64,000 bases of DNA from Rhodococcus sp. AW25M09 (GTDB lineage: Bacteria; Actinomycetota; Actinomycetes; Mycobacteriales; Mycobacteriaceae): contig NZ_CAPS01000121.1 in assembly GCF_000333955.1 (NCBI RefSeq), positions 1 to 64,000 on the forward strand. The letters run 5' to 3'. Below are positions 34,171-43,950 of the stretch, one piece after another (the stretch's first letter is position 1; each line of letters begins with the position of its first letter). Below the pieces are notes generated by a model that worked only from the letters and a program-made list of their open reading frames with translations, made no database searches and was not told the origin of the DNA. A program made the translations under genes and the position numbers.

Positions 34171-35729
34171 GAGAGGGTCACTCGCTTCCGCGCGGTCCGG
34201 CCCAGAGCCCTCGACAGGACGATCGTCGGGACGACGGAGATCACGATCAGCGCCACGGCGTAGGGCGCTGCCTCGCCGTATCGGAAGGCCTCGGTAGTGG
34301 ACCACAGGGTGGTCGCGAGTGTGTCCACTCCCCGAGGACGCAGCATCAGCGTCGCCGGGAGTTCCTTGGCAACGGTCAGAAAGACCAGCGCGGCGCCGGC
34401 GGCGATACCCGGTGCGGCGATCGGGATTGTCACTCGAAGATCGGTGCGCACCCGACCGGAGCCGAGCGTTCGCGACACGTCTTCGAGAACAACGGGAGTG
34501 GCGTCGATGACGGCCCTGGTGCTGCCCACGGCCAACGGCAGGAACAACACCACGTAGGCCAACACCAGCAACACCGCGGTCTGGTAGAACGACGGCAGAA
34601 ATCTGATTCCGAGAAACACCGTCGCGAGCCCGACCGTGATCCCCGGCAGACCGTGCGCGATGTAGGTGGACAGCTCGGCCGTGCGGGCAGTCCTGGATGT
34701 CGATCTTGCTGCGAACAGCGCGACCGGGATCGCGAGGACGGCCACCGCCACCGCGGCGGTCGCGGAGTACTGAACGGTCTTCGCGGTCACTGCGAGCACG
34801 TCACCCCAGTCGACGGTGAACCGCAGCGACCGACTCAGCCACCTCGACAGGGCCAGAATAGGTACCAGCACCGAGACCGTCAGCGCAGCAACGACAACCG
34901 CCAGGGCCGGGACGCGCCATCGGCCGAGAGCGATCGGTTCGGCCGTCCGGTCGGTTCCCGATCCCACCCGCGCCGTCGCGCCGCGTCGAGCGCGCCGTTC
35001 GAGCAGGGTCAGCACCAACGCACCCGCCACGAGTACCAGTCCGAGCACCGCCGCGGCCGTGCGGTCCAGTCCCCCGCGATACGCGCTGTAGATGCCGAGG
35101 GTGAAGGCGTCGTACCGCATCAGGGCCACCGCTCCGAAGTCGCTGATGGTGTACAGCGCCACCAGGAGTGCCCCCGCTGCAGCGGCTGGAACGACTCGGC
35201 GGCACTCGACGGTCAGCGCGGTGCGCGCTGCTCCGCGGCCGAGGGTTCGAGCCACCTCGGCCAAGGACGGGTCCGCAGTGGCGAACGCCGCGGACACCGG
35301 CAACATCACCAGCGGAAAGCAGGACAGCGTCAGCACCAGCGCCGCGCCCGAAAAGCCGGCCAAGGAGGGAAATTCGGCGATCCACAGGTACCCGGACACG
35401 TACGACGGAATGGCGAGCGGTGCGGCGAGGATCATCGAGAACACGCGCCGACCCGGCAGATCGGTCCGCACGGTCAGCCACGCGAGCAGCGTGCCGACCA
35501 CGACGGAGGCGACCAGCACGGTGAGAGTCAGTGTGGCCGTGCGGATCGCGAGGTCGAGCGTGCGTTGCCGCAGGAGCAGTCGCAGTACTTTTTCGGTGCC
35601 ACCGTCGAACGCTCGGACGAACAGGTACACCAGCGGTGTCAGCGTCAGCGCTCCCACGCACAACGCGGCCGTCCCGAGAACGGGACGGCCGCCGAAGTGC
35701 CGCCGCCGAAGCGGCAGGAGTGCAGACAT
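34167..35729 (-). CDS. fbpB: Ferric-iron ABC importer, fused two-domain permease (FbpB-like)
   Basis: A 520-residue membrane protein with two internally similar halves, each with about six helices and an EAA-type loop (DPSLAEVARTLGRGAARTAL in the first half; LEDVSRTLGSGRVRTDLRV in the second). This is the fused FbpB/FutB architecture of Fe3+ importers. ATG 35729 is preferred; an in-frame GTG lies six codons upstream. It lies 21 bases after the binding-protein gene and overlaps fbpC, forming an fbpABC operon. In this island it would handle Fe3+ released outside the cell or periplasm-like space, complementing siderophore import. Confidence 0.92.
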   Translation of the reverse strand: MSALLPLRRRHFGGRPVLGTAALCVGALTLTPLVYLFVRAFDGGTEKVLRLLLRQRTLDLAIRTATLTLTVLVASVVVGTLLAWLTVRTDLPGRRVFSMILAAPLAIPSYVSGYLWIAEFPSLAGFSGAALVLTLSCFPLVMLPVSAAFATADPSLAEVARTLGRGAARTALTVECRRVVPAAAAGALLVALYTISDFGAVALMRYDAFTLGIYSAYRGGLDRTAAAVLGLVLVAGALVLTLLERRARRGATARVGSGTDRTAEPIALGRWRVPALAVVVAALTVSVLVPILALSRWLSRSLRFTVDWGDVLAVTAKTVQYSATAAVAVAVLAIPVALFAARSTSRTARTAELSTYIAHGLPGITVGLATVFLGIRFLPSFYQTAVLLVLAYVVLFLPLAVGSTRAVIDATPVVLEDVSRTLGSGRVRTDLRVTIPIAAPGIAAGAALVFLTVAKELPATLMLRPRGVDTLATTLWSTTEAFRYGEAAPYAVALIVISVVPTIVLSRALGRTARKRVTLS

Positions 35730-35750
35730 GGGCCCGGAATCGACCACAGA

Positions 35751-36791
35751 CTAGATGATTCCGACGTCGGTGAGCAGGGTTTGGGTGGCTTCGAGGGACG
35801 AGAGCTGCCCCAGATCGAGGTCGGTCGAGCCCAACTCGGACAGCGGCGGCAGGTCGTACTCAGAGGTGACACCGTCGATGACGGGATATTCGGCGGTTTC
35901 GTTCGCGAAGTACGTCTGCGACTCGGTGGACAGCAGCTCTCGGACGAAATCGAACGCGGCCTCCCGGTTGTCCGAGCCGGCGAGAACACCGGCACCGGCG
36001 ACGTTGATCAGCGCGCCGGGGTCACCGGGCTCGAAGTAGTGCAGTTCGACCGGAGCGTCGGCACCGTTCTCGTCGACGAACGGGTACCAGTAATAGTGGT
36101 TGAGCAGGCCGGTGGCAACCTGACCGTCGTTGACGGCGGTCAGCAGCGGGCCGTTGCCCTCGAATGCGACAGGCTCGTTGGCGACGAATCCGTCGAGCCA
36201 GGTGCGGGCACCGTCCTCGCCGCGCTGGACGCGCAGAGCCGTGACGAACGCCTGGAACGACGCGTTGGTCGGTGCGTAGCCGATCTGTCCGCGCCATCGC
36301 GGGTCGAGCAGGCCGTCGATACCGGTGGGCAGATCTGCAGCCTGCACCGAATCGGAGTTGTAGGCCAATACCCGGGCCCGTGCGGAAGTCGCGACCCAGG
36401 TGCCATCCGCTCCGCGGTACTGCTCGGGGACGAGCGAAAGGATGTCCTCGGGCAGCGGTGCGAGGGCACCCGCCTCGTCGAGGGCACCGAGTGCGCCCGC
36501 ATCCTGGCCGTAGAAGACGTCGGCCGGGGTCGCGTCGCCCTCTTCGAGGATCTTCGCGGCCTGGGCGTTGGTGTTGCCCGAGTAGTCGACCTCGACACCG
36601 CCGCCGATGCGCTCGATCAGCGGATCGACGAGTTCTTCACCGCGGCCGGAGTACACCACCAGCGCGGTATCAGCGGTAGCCGACTCGGAGGTGGACGTGC
36701 CCTCGTCGCTGGAGCCCGAACTGCAGGCAGCGAGACCGAGGACGAGGGTTGCGCTGCACGAGAGCAGGGCAAGACGACGAACTGTGAACAC
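35751..36791 (-). CDS. fbpA: Ferric-iron-binding lipoprotein (FbpA-like)
   Basis: A 346-residue class-II periplasmic-binding protein anchored as a lipoprotein: the signal RRLALLSCSATLVLGLAAC with a LAAC lipobox (Cys23), then a Ser/Thr-rich tether. Mature sequence TALVVYSGRGEELVDPLIER and the tandem tyrosines in LLNHYYWYPFVDENG (iron-ligating YY in FbpA/FutA relatives) support Fe3+ binding. Start is GTG 36791, seven bases after AGGAG, in preference to the ATG at 36827 that lacks a site. It heads the fbpABC operon, with an iron-box-like sequence 50 bases upstream. Confidence 0.92.
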   Translation of the reverse strand: MFTVRRLALLSCSATLVLGLAACSSGSSDEGTSTSESATADTALVVYSGRGEELVDPLIERIGGGVEVDYSGNTNAQAAKILEEGDATPADVFYGQDAGALGALDEAGALAPLPEDILSLVPEQYRGADGTWVATSARARVLAYNSDSVQAADLPTGIDGLLDPRWRGQIGYAPTNASFQAFVTALRVQRGEDGARTWLDGFVANEPVAFEGNGPLLTAVNDGQVATGLLNHYYWYPFVDENGADAPVELHYFEPGDPGALINVAGAGVLAGSDNREAAFDFVRELLSTESQTYFANETAEYPVIDGVTSEYDLPPLSELGSTDLDLGQLSSLEATQTLLTDVGII

Positions 36792-36840
36792 TGGACTCCT
36801 GACGAAAGGGATTAACCGGACAATCAAGAAGCTACCCCAC

Positions 36841-36859
36841 CAAGGTGAGGCTCAGCTAC
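36841..36859. promoter_or_regulatory. Iron-box-like site upstream of fbpABC
   Basis: The 19-mer CAAGGTGAGGCTCAGCTAC matches 13 of 19 positions of the actinobacterial IdeR/DmdR consensus TTAGGTTAGGCTAACCTAA. It lies 50 bases before the fbpA start and about the same distance from the 3' end of the SIP gene. Repression by an iron-loaded IdeR/DtxR protein is the expected role. Confidence 0.6.
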
Positions 36860-36908
36860 TTTCCTCCGAGAACGCCCCCATCTATCCGGCACGCCGGAGA
36901 CCTCCGCG

Positions 36909-37802
36909 CTAGAGACCTACGCGCTCGAGCAGCGCATCGAATGCCTCACTGGCCTCCTGCTCGGAGCGCCCGGATGCGATGACGCCGTTGTATATCGCCA
37001 GCGCTTCTTCCTGGTACTGCTTGTACTTCTCGAGCCACTTCTCGGAGTCGGCGCGCCAGTATCCGATGATGTCGAAATACGCGATGCCGTAACCCAGTTC
37101 TCTGCGGAAGTGCTTTCGAACCCGCCGTGAGGACGACGCCTCGCCGGCGAACCATACGTAGCCGCGCCCCTCGGGCAGCGGGTACGCCAGCGCTGCGTCG
37201 TCGAGAACGCTTGCACTGTCCCCGTTTCCGGATCCGATCCGCCAGTCGAACGTGACATCGGCCTGCGTCTCGAAGGACTGAATATCGCCGCGTTCGAGAA
37301 CCTCGACGATCGCGTGGGCCTTGGCCCCCGCCGGCAGTTGCTCGACGAGCCGACCCAGCGCGGGCAGGCCGGTCATGTCCGCGACCAACAGCAGCCATTC
37401 CACATCGGCGGGCGGCGAGTACCAGGATCGCGGACGGGTGAACAGCACCGTCTGTCCCGGCGCTGCCTGCTGCGCCCACGTGGCCGCAACACCACCCTCG
37501 TGCGCAAAGAAGTCGATGATCAGCTCACCGCGCGCCTCGTCGAGGCGACGGATGGTGTAGTTGCGGCCTTCCGGTGCATCGTCGAGTCCGTGGAACCACC
37601 ATTGACCGTCGACCTCGGTCATCGGCGGCGGCTTCGCCTCATCATCCCGTGGGAAATAGACACCGACACACTCGTCGGGCACGCCGAGCGTGCGGTAGGC
37701 GGCGACATGCTCGCCGCCGAACGTCACTCGCACCATGTGTACTGTGAGCCGTTCCACCGCAACGACATCGGCGTAGTAGAAGCCACGCGTTCGTTCGTTC
37801 AT
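36909..37802 (-). CDS. Siderophore-interacting protein (flavin-type ferric-siderophore reductase)
   Basis: A 297-residue SIP-family reductase. The N-terminal FAD-binding barrel has VRVTFGGEHVAAYRTLG and the flavin motif GRNYTIRRLDEARGELIIDF; the NAD(P)H domain has WLLLVADMTGLPALGRLVEQL and ends GYWRADSEKWLEKYKQYQEE, typical of the family. It releases iron from imported ferric siderophore by reduction in the cytoplasm. It lies just downstream of the FecCDE importer genes and can be co-transcribed with them, although a half iron box before it may give it its own promoter. Confidence 0.93.
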   Translation of the reverse strand: MNERTRGFYYADVVAVERLTVHMVRVTFGGEHVAAYRTLGVPDECVGVYFPRDDEAKPPPMTEVDGQWWFHGLDDAPEGRNYTIRRLDEARGELIIDFFAHEGGVAATWAQQAAPGQTVLFTRPRSWYSPPADVEWLLLVADMTGLPALGRLVEQLPAGAKAHAIVEVLERGDIQSFETQADVTFDWRIGSGNGDSASVLDDAALAYPLPEGRGYVWFAGEASSSRRVRKHFRRELGYGIAYFDIIGYWRADSEKWLEKYKQYQEEALAIYNGVIASGRSEQEASEAFDALLERVGL

Positions 37803-37853
37803 CGTCGTCCTCGTCGAAATATTGTCGGTCGTGTACAGAATCGGTGTACTTCC

Positions 37854-37862
37854 AGGCTAACC
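37854..37862. promoter_or_regulatory. Half iron box upstream of SIP
   Basis: AGGCTAACC matches the right half of the IdeR consensus perfectly, but the left half (TTCC) does not. It overlaps the end of the importer ATPase gene and lies about 50 bases before the SIP start. Likely weak or degenerate. Confidence 0.3.
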
Positions 37863-38672
37863 CGCACCCCGGCGTCGCGTGGCCGATGGTCTCACCAGCG
37901 GAATCACCAACGGCGTGTGCGATTCCGGATCGTCGATGATCCGGCACGGTAAACCGAACACCGTCTCGACCAGCTCGGCGGTGACGACCTCGGCGGGCGG
38001 CCCTTCGGTGACCACGCCGCCGTCCTTCATCGCGATGATGTGATCGGCGTACCGGCTCGCGTGATTGAGGTCGTGCAGTACCGCGACCAGGGTATTGCCG
38101 TTCTCGCGGTTCAGGGTCACCAGCAGGTCGAGCAGTTCTATCTGGTGCGCGATGTCGAGAAAGGTGGTGGGCTCGTCCAACAGCAGCAGCGGCGTCTGTT
38201 GCGCGAGAACCATTGCCACCCACACTCGTTGGCGCTGCCCGCCGGACAGCTCGTCGACCGGCCGCGCAGACAGCGAGGTCACTCCGGTGGCATCCATGGC
38301 GTCGATCACCGCGGCCTCGTCTGCTGTCGACCACTGCCGGATGAGCTTCTGGTGCGGATATCGTCCTCGCGCAACGAGATCGGCCACCGAGATACCGTCG
38401 GGGGCGATGGAGGTCTGTGGGAGCAGACCGAGGCGCCTGGCCACCTCTTTCGCCGGATACGACGAAATCGCCTTTCCGTCCAGCAGGACGGTTCCGTGCG
38501 AGGGCTTCAACAACCGCGAGAGTGCCCGCAGCAGAGTGGATTTACCGCAGGCATTGGGTCCGACGATCACGGTGAACTTGCCGTCGGGAATCTCGACGGT
38601 CAGGTTCTCACTGACGATGCTCTTGTCGTACCCCACCGTGATGTCGTGCGCGTGCAATCGAGGCTCGGTCAC
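37857..38672 (-). CDS. Ferric-siderophore ABC importer, ATP-binding protein (FecE/FepC-like)
   Basis: A 271-residue ABC ATPase: Walker A VIVGPNACGKSTLLRALSR, Q-loop GLLPQTSIAPDGISV, signature ELSGGQRQRVWVAMVLAQ, Walker B LLLLDEPTTFLDI and switch His AVLHDLNHASRYADH. This is the vitamin-B12/siderophore importer subfamily (BtuD/FecE). The GTG start at 38672 overlaps the permease stop (GTGA). It completes a permease-permease-ATPase operon that starts with the ornithine monooxygenase gene or further upstream, and should import the siderophore made by this island. Confidence 0.94.
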   Translation of the reverse strand: MTEPRLHAHDITVGYDKSIVSENLTVEIPDGKFTVIVGPNACGKSTLLRALSRLLKPSHGTVLLDGKAISSYPAKEVARRLGLLPQTSIAPDGISVADLVARGRYPHQKLIRQWSTADEAAVIDAMDATGVTSLSARPVDELSGGQRQRVWVAMVLAQQTPLLLLDEPTTFLDIAHQIELLDLLVTLNRENGNTLVAVLHDLNHASRYADHIIAMKDGGVVTEGPPAEVVTAELVETVFGLPCRIIDDPESHTPLVIPLVRPSATRRRGAG

Positions 38673-39733
38673 TGCTTTCTCCCTTCGCGTGCCAGCAACC
38701 ACACGAAATAAGCGCCTCCGACGCAGACGGTCACCACACCGACCGGTAGCTGAGTCGGAGCGAAGACGCGTTGTGCAACAACGTCACTGACCACGAGCAG
38801 CAGCGCACCCATGCACGCAGCCGGTATCAGGGACACTCCCGGGGTGCCGGTGAGCCGCCGCGCGAGCTGAGGCGCAGCGAGCGCAACGAACGAGATCGGC
38901 CCTGCCGCCGCGGTGACCAGTGCAATGAGCGCAACGCCCAGAAACACCAGCATCAGCCGAGTCGGCTCGGCGCGAACACCGAGTGCCCTCGCTGCGTCGT
39001 CGCCCAACTCCAGCATCGGCAGCCGCCGCGACAACACCGCCAGACACGGCGCGATGACGGCCGACACCAGCAGTGCCGGCAACACCTGCGCCCACCCCAA
39101 ACCGTTGAGACTGCCTGCACCCCAGATGGCGGCCGCGAGCGCTGCGGCCAGATCGGCCTTCACCACGAGCCACGTGTTGATGGAGGCCAGTATCGCGCTG
39201 ACGGCGATGCCGACGATGAGCAGTCGAAAGCCCTGCACACCGCGTTTGTATGCCAGGAGGTACACCACCGCTGCAGTGGCCAACCCGCCCACGAGCGCGC
39301 CCGCTCCGGTCTGGTAGTAGCCGCCGCCGAGGGTGAGGATGACGACGAGCGCTCCGGTGTAGGCGCCGGTGGCGAACCCGATGATGTCCGGGCTGCCCAA
39401 CGGATTTCGCGTCAAGGATTGAAAGACCGCGCCCGATACGCCGAGGGCGGCTCCGAACAGGAAGGCCAGTGCCACCCGGGGAAAACGCCATTCCATGACG
39501 ATGATTTCGGTGATGCGCGGCGCGTCCCCGAACACTGCGGTCAGTACTTCGTTGGGCGGAATGTAGTAGTCACCGGAACCGACCGCGATGACGGCGACCA
39601 CCGCCGTCACGAGCAGCAATGCCGCGCAGACCACCACCGTACGGAGGTCGATTCGGCCGTCGAGTCTGTCCCGAAAACGAAGGATCCACAGCCGTCGGCC
39701 GAAATCGACATTGCCGCGCTGTCCCAGGGTCAC
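38669..39733 (-). CDS. Ferric-siderophore ABC importer permease (FecCD family, second subunit)
   Basis: A 354-residue permease with about ten helices. FecCD signatures: WRFPRVALAFLFGAALGVSG, FQSLTRNPLGSPDIIGFATG (the NPLAxP-type loop) and GPISFVALAAPQLARRLTG (coupling loop to the ATPase). The GTG start at 39733 overlaps the stop of the first permease; a longer open frame upstream is antisense noise over that gene. It forms a heterodimer channel with the preceding permease. Confidence 0.93.
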   Translation of the reverse strand: MTLGQRGNVDFGRRLWILRFRDRLDGRIDLRTVVVCAALLLVTAVVAVIAVGSGDYYIPPNEVLTAVFGDAPRITEIIVMEWRFPRVALAFLFGAALGVSGAVFQSLTRNPLGSPDIIGFATGAYTGALVVILTLGGGYYQTGAGALVGGLATAAVVYLLAYKRGVQGFRLLIVGIAVSAILASINTWLVVKADLAAALAAAIWGAGSLNGLGWAQVLPALLVSAVIAPCLAVLSRRLPMLELGDDAARALGVRAEPTRLMLVFLGVALIALVTAAAGPISFVALAAPQLARRLTGTPGVSLIPAACMGALLLVVSDVVAQRVFAPTQLPVGVVTVCVGGAYFVWLLAREGRKQ

Positions 39734-40803
39734 AGTCCGCTCGCTTTCTTTCGGCGGACCAACACGATCAGTACCGGAGCGCCGACGAAGGCGGTCACGA
39801 TGCCCACCTGCAGCTCCCCCGGTCTGATCACGAGGCGTCCGACCACGTCCGAGAGCAGCAACAGTCCCGGTGCCGCGAACACGGTGTAGATCAGAATCCA
39901 GCGCTGATCCGGTCCGACGAACCAGCGCACCATGTGCGGAATCATCAGGCCGACGAATCCGATGGGCCCGGCGGCGGCGGTAGCAGCGCCGGCAAGGAGA
40001 GTCACCGCGACGACTCCGATGATGCGCGTACGAATCACTCTCGCCCCCAACGACTGCGCCAGATCGTCGCCGAGGGCTATCGCGTTGAGCGGACGTGCGA
40101 CGAGGGCGGCAAGGAACAATCCGAGGGCGATGAACGGGGCGGTCGCGGATACGACGTCCAGACCGCGGCCTGCCAACGAGCCCGCGCCCCAGAACCGCAT
40201 CCGATCGAAGGCATCCGGGTCGAGTAGCAACATCCCCGAGGTGGTGCCGCCGAGTACCGCTCCGAGTGCAATTCCGGACAGCGTCAGCCGAATCGGCGTC
40301 GCTCCCGCTCGCCCCATCGACCCCAGTGCGTACACCGCGATCGTGGCGAGCACGGCACCGGCGAACGCGAACCAGATGTAGGACCGGATACCCGTGAGGC
40401 CCAGGACGCCGACGGCGATCGCGACGAAGAACGCCGCCCCGGCGTTGACGCCCAAAATCCCCGGGTCGGCCAGAGGATTTCGCGTCATCGCCTGGATCAG
40501 TGCACCGGCAACCCCGAGTGCGATTCCGACGAGAAGACCGAGAACGGTTCGCGGAAGGCGCAGTTCGCGGACGATGACGGAGTCGGTGGAGCCGTCGGCG
40601 AAGAACAGACCGTGCCACACGTCACCGATGGGGATGTACTCGGTGCCCACCGCGATGCTCAGCAGGCACAGGCCAGCCAGGACTCCGATGACGACGACCA
40701 AACCTGCGGTCCGACGCGCATCGGTGCGCGCGAGACCACCGACGAGCGCCGGAATGTCTCGTCGTTCCGACTCGTCGCCCACGCTCGTCCGCACCCGGTT
40801 CAC
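39730..40803 (-). CDS. Ferric-siderophore ABC importer permease (FecCD family, first subunit)
   Basis: A 357-residue permease with about ten helices: LRLPRTVLGLLVGIALGVAG, IQAMTRNPLADPGILGVNAG and GPIGFVGLMIPHMVRWFVG are the family hallmarks. The start GTG 40803 overlaps the stop of the ornithine monooxygenase gene, so import and biosynthesis are translationally coupled. Pairs with the following FecCD subunit. Confidence 0.94.
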   Translation of the reverse strand: MNRVRTSVGDESERRDIPALVGGLARTDARRTAGLVVVIGVLAGLCLLSIAVGTEYIPIGDVWHGLFFADGSTDSVIVRELRLPRTVLGLLVGIALGVAGALIQAMTRNPLADPGILGVNAGAAFFVAIAVGVLGLTGIRSYIWFAFAGAVLATIAVYALGSMGRAGATPIRLTLSGIALGAVLGGTTSGMLLLDPDAFDRMRFWGAGSLAGRGLDVVSATAPFIALGLFLAALVARPLNAIALGDDLAQSLGARVIRTRIIGVVAVTLLAGAATAAAGPIGFVGLMIPHMVRWFVGPDQRWILIYTVFAAPGLLLLSDVVGRLVIRPGELQVGIVTAFVGAPVLIVLVRRKKASGL

Positions 40804-42080
40804 ACCACCGATCGCACCCTGGCGCTCACGGCGGACTTCACGATCTCACCGCTGCGAACAGCGATGTTGGACAGCAACGACGAGGTCAGACCATGCGTGT
40901 GCTCGGTCCCGCCCTGCAGATAGATCGAACCCGAGCTCGGCTCCCGCATCACGAGTCGGTAGTCCCGTGTCACGCGAGGACCGCGCGAGTCGAATTCGAC
41001 GGCGTCGAACAGCGGACCGAGTATCTCGGGCAGATCGAGGGACGTGAAGCCGGTGGCATAGACGACAGCGTCGCACAGTACATCCTCGGCCAGCCCGGTA
41101 GGGCCGTGCTCGACGGAGGCGCGCACGCCCGACGGTTCCTCGACGGCGTCGACCAATCGGGATGCTCCGTGCACGAACAGTCGGCGTTGCCCGCTGACCC
41201 GTTCGGCGTACTCGCGCGCGTACAGCTCCTCGATCAGAGGGAGGTCTACGGCGGAATAGTTGGTACCGCGGTGATACTGCAGCAGCTGCTCGCGCAGCAG
41301 GTGTGAGGACGAATAGAAGTCGTCGACAGCCGTCGGATCGAAGATGCGGTTGGCGTACGGACTGTCGTCGGCCGGGCTGTACCCGTACTTGCGCAACACC
41401 GCGTGCACAGTGGAGTCGCGATAGGTCGAGTGCAGGTGGTCCACCACCTCCGCGGCGCTCTGTCCGGCACCGACGACGACGAACGTGCGATGCGTCCGCG
41501 ACGGCAGCCGGTCGAGTTCGCCGAGGAGGTCGTGATTGTGGAACTGCCGTGCCGAGGCGCTGACCCCGTCGGGGAGCGTAGCGGTCAAGCCACCGGCGAG
41601 CACGATGTTGCGCCCGCGCACGGTCCCGGTTCGGCGGCCCTGGGTGCGGACGGCGTAGCCATCACCGGTATCGGCGATGTCGACCGCTCGGGTGCCGTAG
41701 TGCACCGCTGCACCGACCTTGCTCGCGGCCCAGGACAGGTAGTCGTGGAATTCGAGCCGGCTCGGGAAGAACGTCTGCAGATTGATGAAGTGATTGAGCC
41801 GGCCCCTCTCGGACAGATATGCGAGGAAGGTGTAGTCACTACCGGCATTTCGCTGGGTGGCCAGGTCCTTGAGGAACGAGATCTGCATCGACGTCCCCGG
41901 CAACAACATTCCGGGATGCCAGGCGAACTCGTCCTTGGACTCGACGAAGCAGGCCGTCAATCGCTCTGCAGCCGAGCACGTTCGGTTGTGTTCCTCGATG
42001 GCGATGGCCAGTCCCAGATTGGAGGGCCCGAATCCGACCCCGACTATGTCGTAGTCGTTGTCGTCGTTGTGCGAGGTCAT
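40800..42080 (-). CDS. L-ornithine/L-lysine N-monooxygenase (siderophore hydroxamate formation)
   Basis: A 426-residue flavoprotein of the SidA/PvdA/IucD family that hydroxylates the side-chain amine with O2 and NADPH. FAD motif [19 protein letters not shown]; substrate-region [20 protein letters not shown] followed by [23 protein letters not shown] motif [17 protein letters not shown]; and [11 protein letters not shown], the ATGF hallmark. Ornithine is the likelier substrate because an adenylation domain of the neighbouring NRPS reads as hydroxyornithine-specific. It overlaps panD upstream and the permease gene downstream. Product feeds the NRPS. Confidence 0.92.
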   Translation of the reverse strand: MTSHNDDNDYDIVGVGFGPSNLGLAIAIEEHNRTCSAAERLTACFVESKDEFAWHPGMLLPGTSMQISFLKDLATQRNAGSDYTFLAYLSERGRLNHFINLQTFFPSRLEFHDYLSWAASKVGAAVHYGTRAVDIADTGDGYAVRTQGRRTGTVRGRNIVLAGGLTATLPDGVSASARQFHNHDLLGELDRLPSRTHRTFVVVGAGQSAAEVVDHLHSTYRDSTVHAVLRKYGYSPADDSPYANRIFDPTAVDDFYSSSHLLREQLLQYHRGTNYSAVDLPLIEELYAREYAERVSGQRRLFVHGASRLVDAVEEPSGVRASVEHGPTGLAEDVLCDAVVYATGFTSLDLPEILGPLFDAVEFDSRGPRVTRDYRLVMREPSSGSIYLQGGTEHTHGLTSSLLSNIAVRSGEIVKSAVSARVRSVV

Positions 42081-42493
42081 CGGACACTCACCCCCGACAT
42101 CTGATCGAGTTCCCCCGGGACGGGCTCCGAGGGGTCGACGCCGAGGGCGACGATCTCGTTGGCCGAGTCGACGTGCACCACCGACGGACTGTGCGCCGAC
42201 AGCTCGGCATCCTCCACCTGCCGGAAGGACATGATGATGACCAGATCACCCGGGGATACCAGATGTGCTGCTGCACCGTTGATTCCGATGACGCCGGATC
42301 CAGCGCGCCCCTCGATCACATAGGTCACCAGACGTGCCCCGTTGGTGATGTCGACGACATGGACCTGTTCACCCTCGACCAGCTCGGCAGCGTGCATCAG
42401 GATGGAGTCGATGGTGATCGAGCCGACGTAGTGCAGATCGGCATGAGTGACTGTGGCGCGGTGAATCTTTCCACCCAACATGGTGCGATACAT
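42077..42493 (-). CDS. panD: Aspartate 1-decarboxylase (PanD), siderophore-cluster copy
   Basis: A 138-residue pyruvoyl enzyme converting L-aspartate to beta-alanine. The start [20 protein letters not shown] is nearly canonical, and the self-cleavage site Gly24-Ser25 lies in HYVGSITID, with Lys9, the Tyr of LVTYVIEG and the Asn in [12 protein letters not shown]. PanD normally serves CoA synthesis beside panB/panC. Here it sits between salicylate synthase (one-base overlap) and the ornithine monooxygenase (four-base overlap). The simplest reading is that it supplies beta-alanine as an NRPS building block, in line with the code of the first adenylation domain of the 48468-56159 NRPS. Confidence 0.93.
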   Translation of the reverse strand: MYRTMLGGKIHRATVTHADLHYVGSITIDSILMHAAELVEGEQVHVVDITNGARLVTYVIEGRAGSGVIGINGAAAHLVSPGDLVIIMSFRQVEDAELSAHSPSVVHVDSANEIVALGVDPSEPVPGELDQMSGVSVR

Positions 42494-43848
42494 CACGCGT
42501 CTTTCTCCTTCTTGCGGACGAGATACGGTGCGACGCTGGCGAGCTTCTCGCACGTTTCGTCGAACTCTCGATCGGGACTCGACTGGCCGACGATGCCGGC
42601 ACCGGCACGCAGCCACGCCGATCCGCGTTGTTCGTAGACTGCTCGAAGCACCAGTGCCGCTTCGAGTTCCCCAGAGGACGACGCCTTCACGACGGCCCCC
42701 GAGTAGAGGCCGCGCGGCGGGTCGTCGAGCCTCGAAATCGCCTCGATGGCCGCTCGTTTGGGAATTCCCGATGCCGTGACGGCCGGGAACAAAGCCCCGA
42801 AGGCATCCCAACAGGACAGCTCCTCACGCAGGCGCGCCCGTACGGTCGACGCGAGGTGTTGGACACTGCCGCGCTCGCGCACGCTCATGAAGTCCGAGAC
42901 CGCAGTGGATCCGGGGCGCGCGATGGATTCCAACTCCTCGAACGAGGTGCGCACGGACACTGCGTGTTCGGTGATCTCCTTGGGATCGCGTTCGAGATCG
43001 AACTTCGCTGCGGAATCGACATCCGAGCCCCGACCGAAGGCCCTCGTGCCCGCGAGCGGTTCGGTGGTGACCACACCGTGCGCATCGACGGCCGCCACGA
43101 GCTCCGGACTGAAGCCGGCGACACGTAGGTCACCCAGGTGCAGCAGGAACGAACGAGCCGGGGTGTTCGCCGCTCGCCCGGCCCGGTACGTGCCCGGCAC
43201 GTCGAGATCGAACGGAATGCGCACCGTGCGGGAGAGAATGACCTTGGCGTAGTCGCCGCGGTGAATCTCTGCGATGGCTTGCTCTACCCGGCCGCGATAA
43301 TCGTCGAGATCGCCGCCGACGTCGAGGGAGTGCACCGACGGCGGCTCCTCGGCGGAAGCAGCGGCCAGCACAGCCTGGACCGCGTCGCGATCCTCGTCGC
43401 TGCCGGTCACCTCGACCCTGGGTTGCTCGGTACCGACATGGAGGCCACCACCGAAGCGGACCTCGACGCGCGGAACCACCAAGTGGGCGAGTACCTCGTC
43501 GGAATCGATACCGCTCGTGTCTGTGGCCGAGTGAGCCGCGAACCCGAATCCGACGAATCCGTATACGTTCCAGGATTCTCGGGTCAGACCGTCGCAGGCC
43601 TCCCGCAACGCCGTCGATGGATTGCCGGACCACCGGCGCACCGTCGACTCACCGCTGCCCCAGGTGGTCGTGACGAAATTCGGCGTCAGCACGATGCGGG
43701 CGACGACGCCGCCCGCAAACACCCAGCGTCCTCGCTCCTCGTACACGACGTATTCGTCGAACAAGCCGGACTCGGCCAACGTGACGACCGTCTGCAAGCC
43801 CTGCTGCAGAATGGCCGTGCCCATCACCGCTTCTTCGACAACGGTCAT
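42493..43848 (-). CDS. Salicylate synthase (MbtI/Irp9-like chorismate-using enzyme)
   Basis: A 451-residue enzyme of the anthranilate/isochorismate synthase fold that converts chorismate through isochorismate to salicylate. Signatures: [100 protein letters not shown] and [20 protein letters not shown]. Length and motifs fit MbtI/NbtS rather than DHB-pathway isochorismate synthases, and no isochorismatase or 2,3-dihydro-DHB dehydrogenase is present. ATG 43848 with GGAG upstream is preferred. A strong iron box lies about 85 bases before it. Confidence 0.88.
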   Translation of the reverse strand: MTVVEEAVMGTAILQQGLQTVVTLAESGLFDEYVVYEERGRWVFAGGVVARIVLTPNFVTTTWGSGESTVRRWSGNPSTALREACDGLTRESWNVYGFVGFGFAAHSATDTSGIDSDEVLAHLVVPRVEVRFGGGLHVGTEQPRVEVTGSDEDRDAVQAVLAAASAEEPPSVHSLDVGGDLDDYRGRVEQAIAEIHRGDYAKVILSRTVRIPFDLDVPGTYRAGRAANTPARSFLLHLGDLRVAGFSPELVAAVDAHGVVTTEPLAGTRAFGRGSDVDSAAKFDLERDPKEITEHAVSVRTSFEELESIARPGSTAVSDFMSVRERGSVQHLASTVRARLREELSCWDAFGALFPAVTASGIPKRAAIEAISRLDDPPRGLYSGAVVKASSSGELEAALVLRAVYEQRGSAWLRAGAGIVGQSSPDREFDETCEKLASVAPYLVRKKEKDA

Positions 43849-43931
43849 TGTGTGCACTCCTGACGGTGAATCGGTCGGTGACCTCGCATCGCGCGCAACG
43901 GAACTGACCACAGCATCGCCGCGCGCCTTCG

Positions 43932-43950
43932 ATAGGTAACGCTAACCTAA
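43932..43950. promoter_or_regulatory. Strong iron box upstream of the salicylate synthase operon
   Basis: ATAGGTAACGCTAACCTAA matches 16 of 19 positions of the IdeR/DmdR consensus TTAGGTTAGGCTAACCTAA, the best match in the window. It lies directly after the SIP-methyltransferase stop and about 85 bases before the salicylate synthase start. This marks a promoter for the salicylate synthase-panD-monooxygenase-fecCDE unit under iron repression. Confidence 0.85.

Noticed and set aside
32323-34263. 646-codon plus-strand frame over the cap-like protein and fbpC
   Set aside because: A shadow in another frame; both real genes have recognisable families.
34653-36815. 720-codon plus-strand frame opposite fbpB/fbpA
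   Set aside because: Antisense to genes with clear permease and lipoprotein features.
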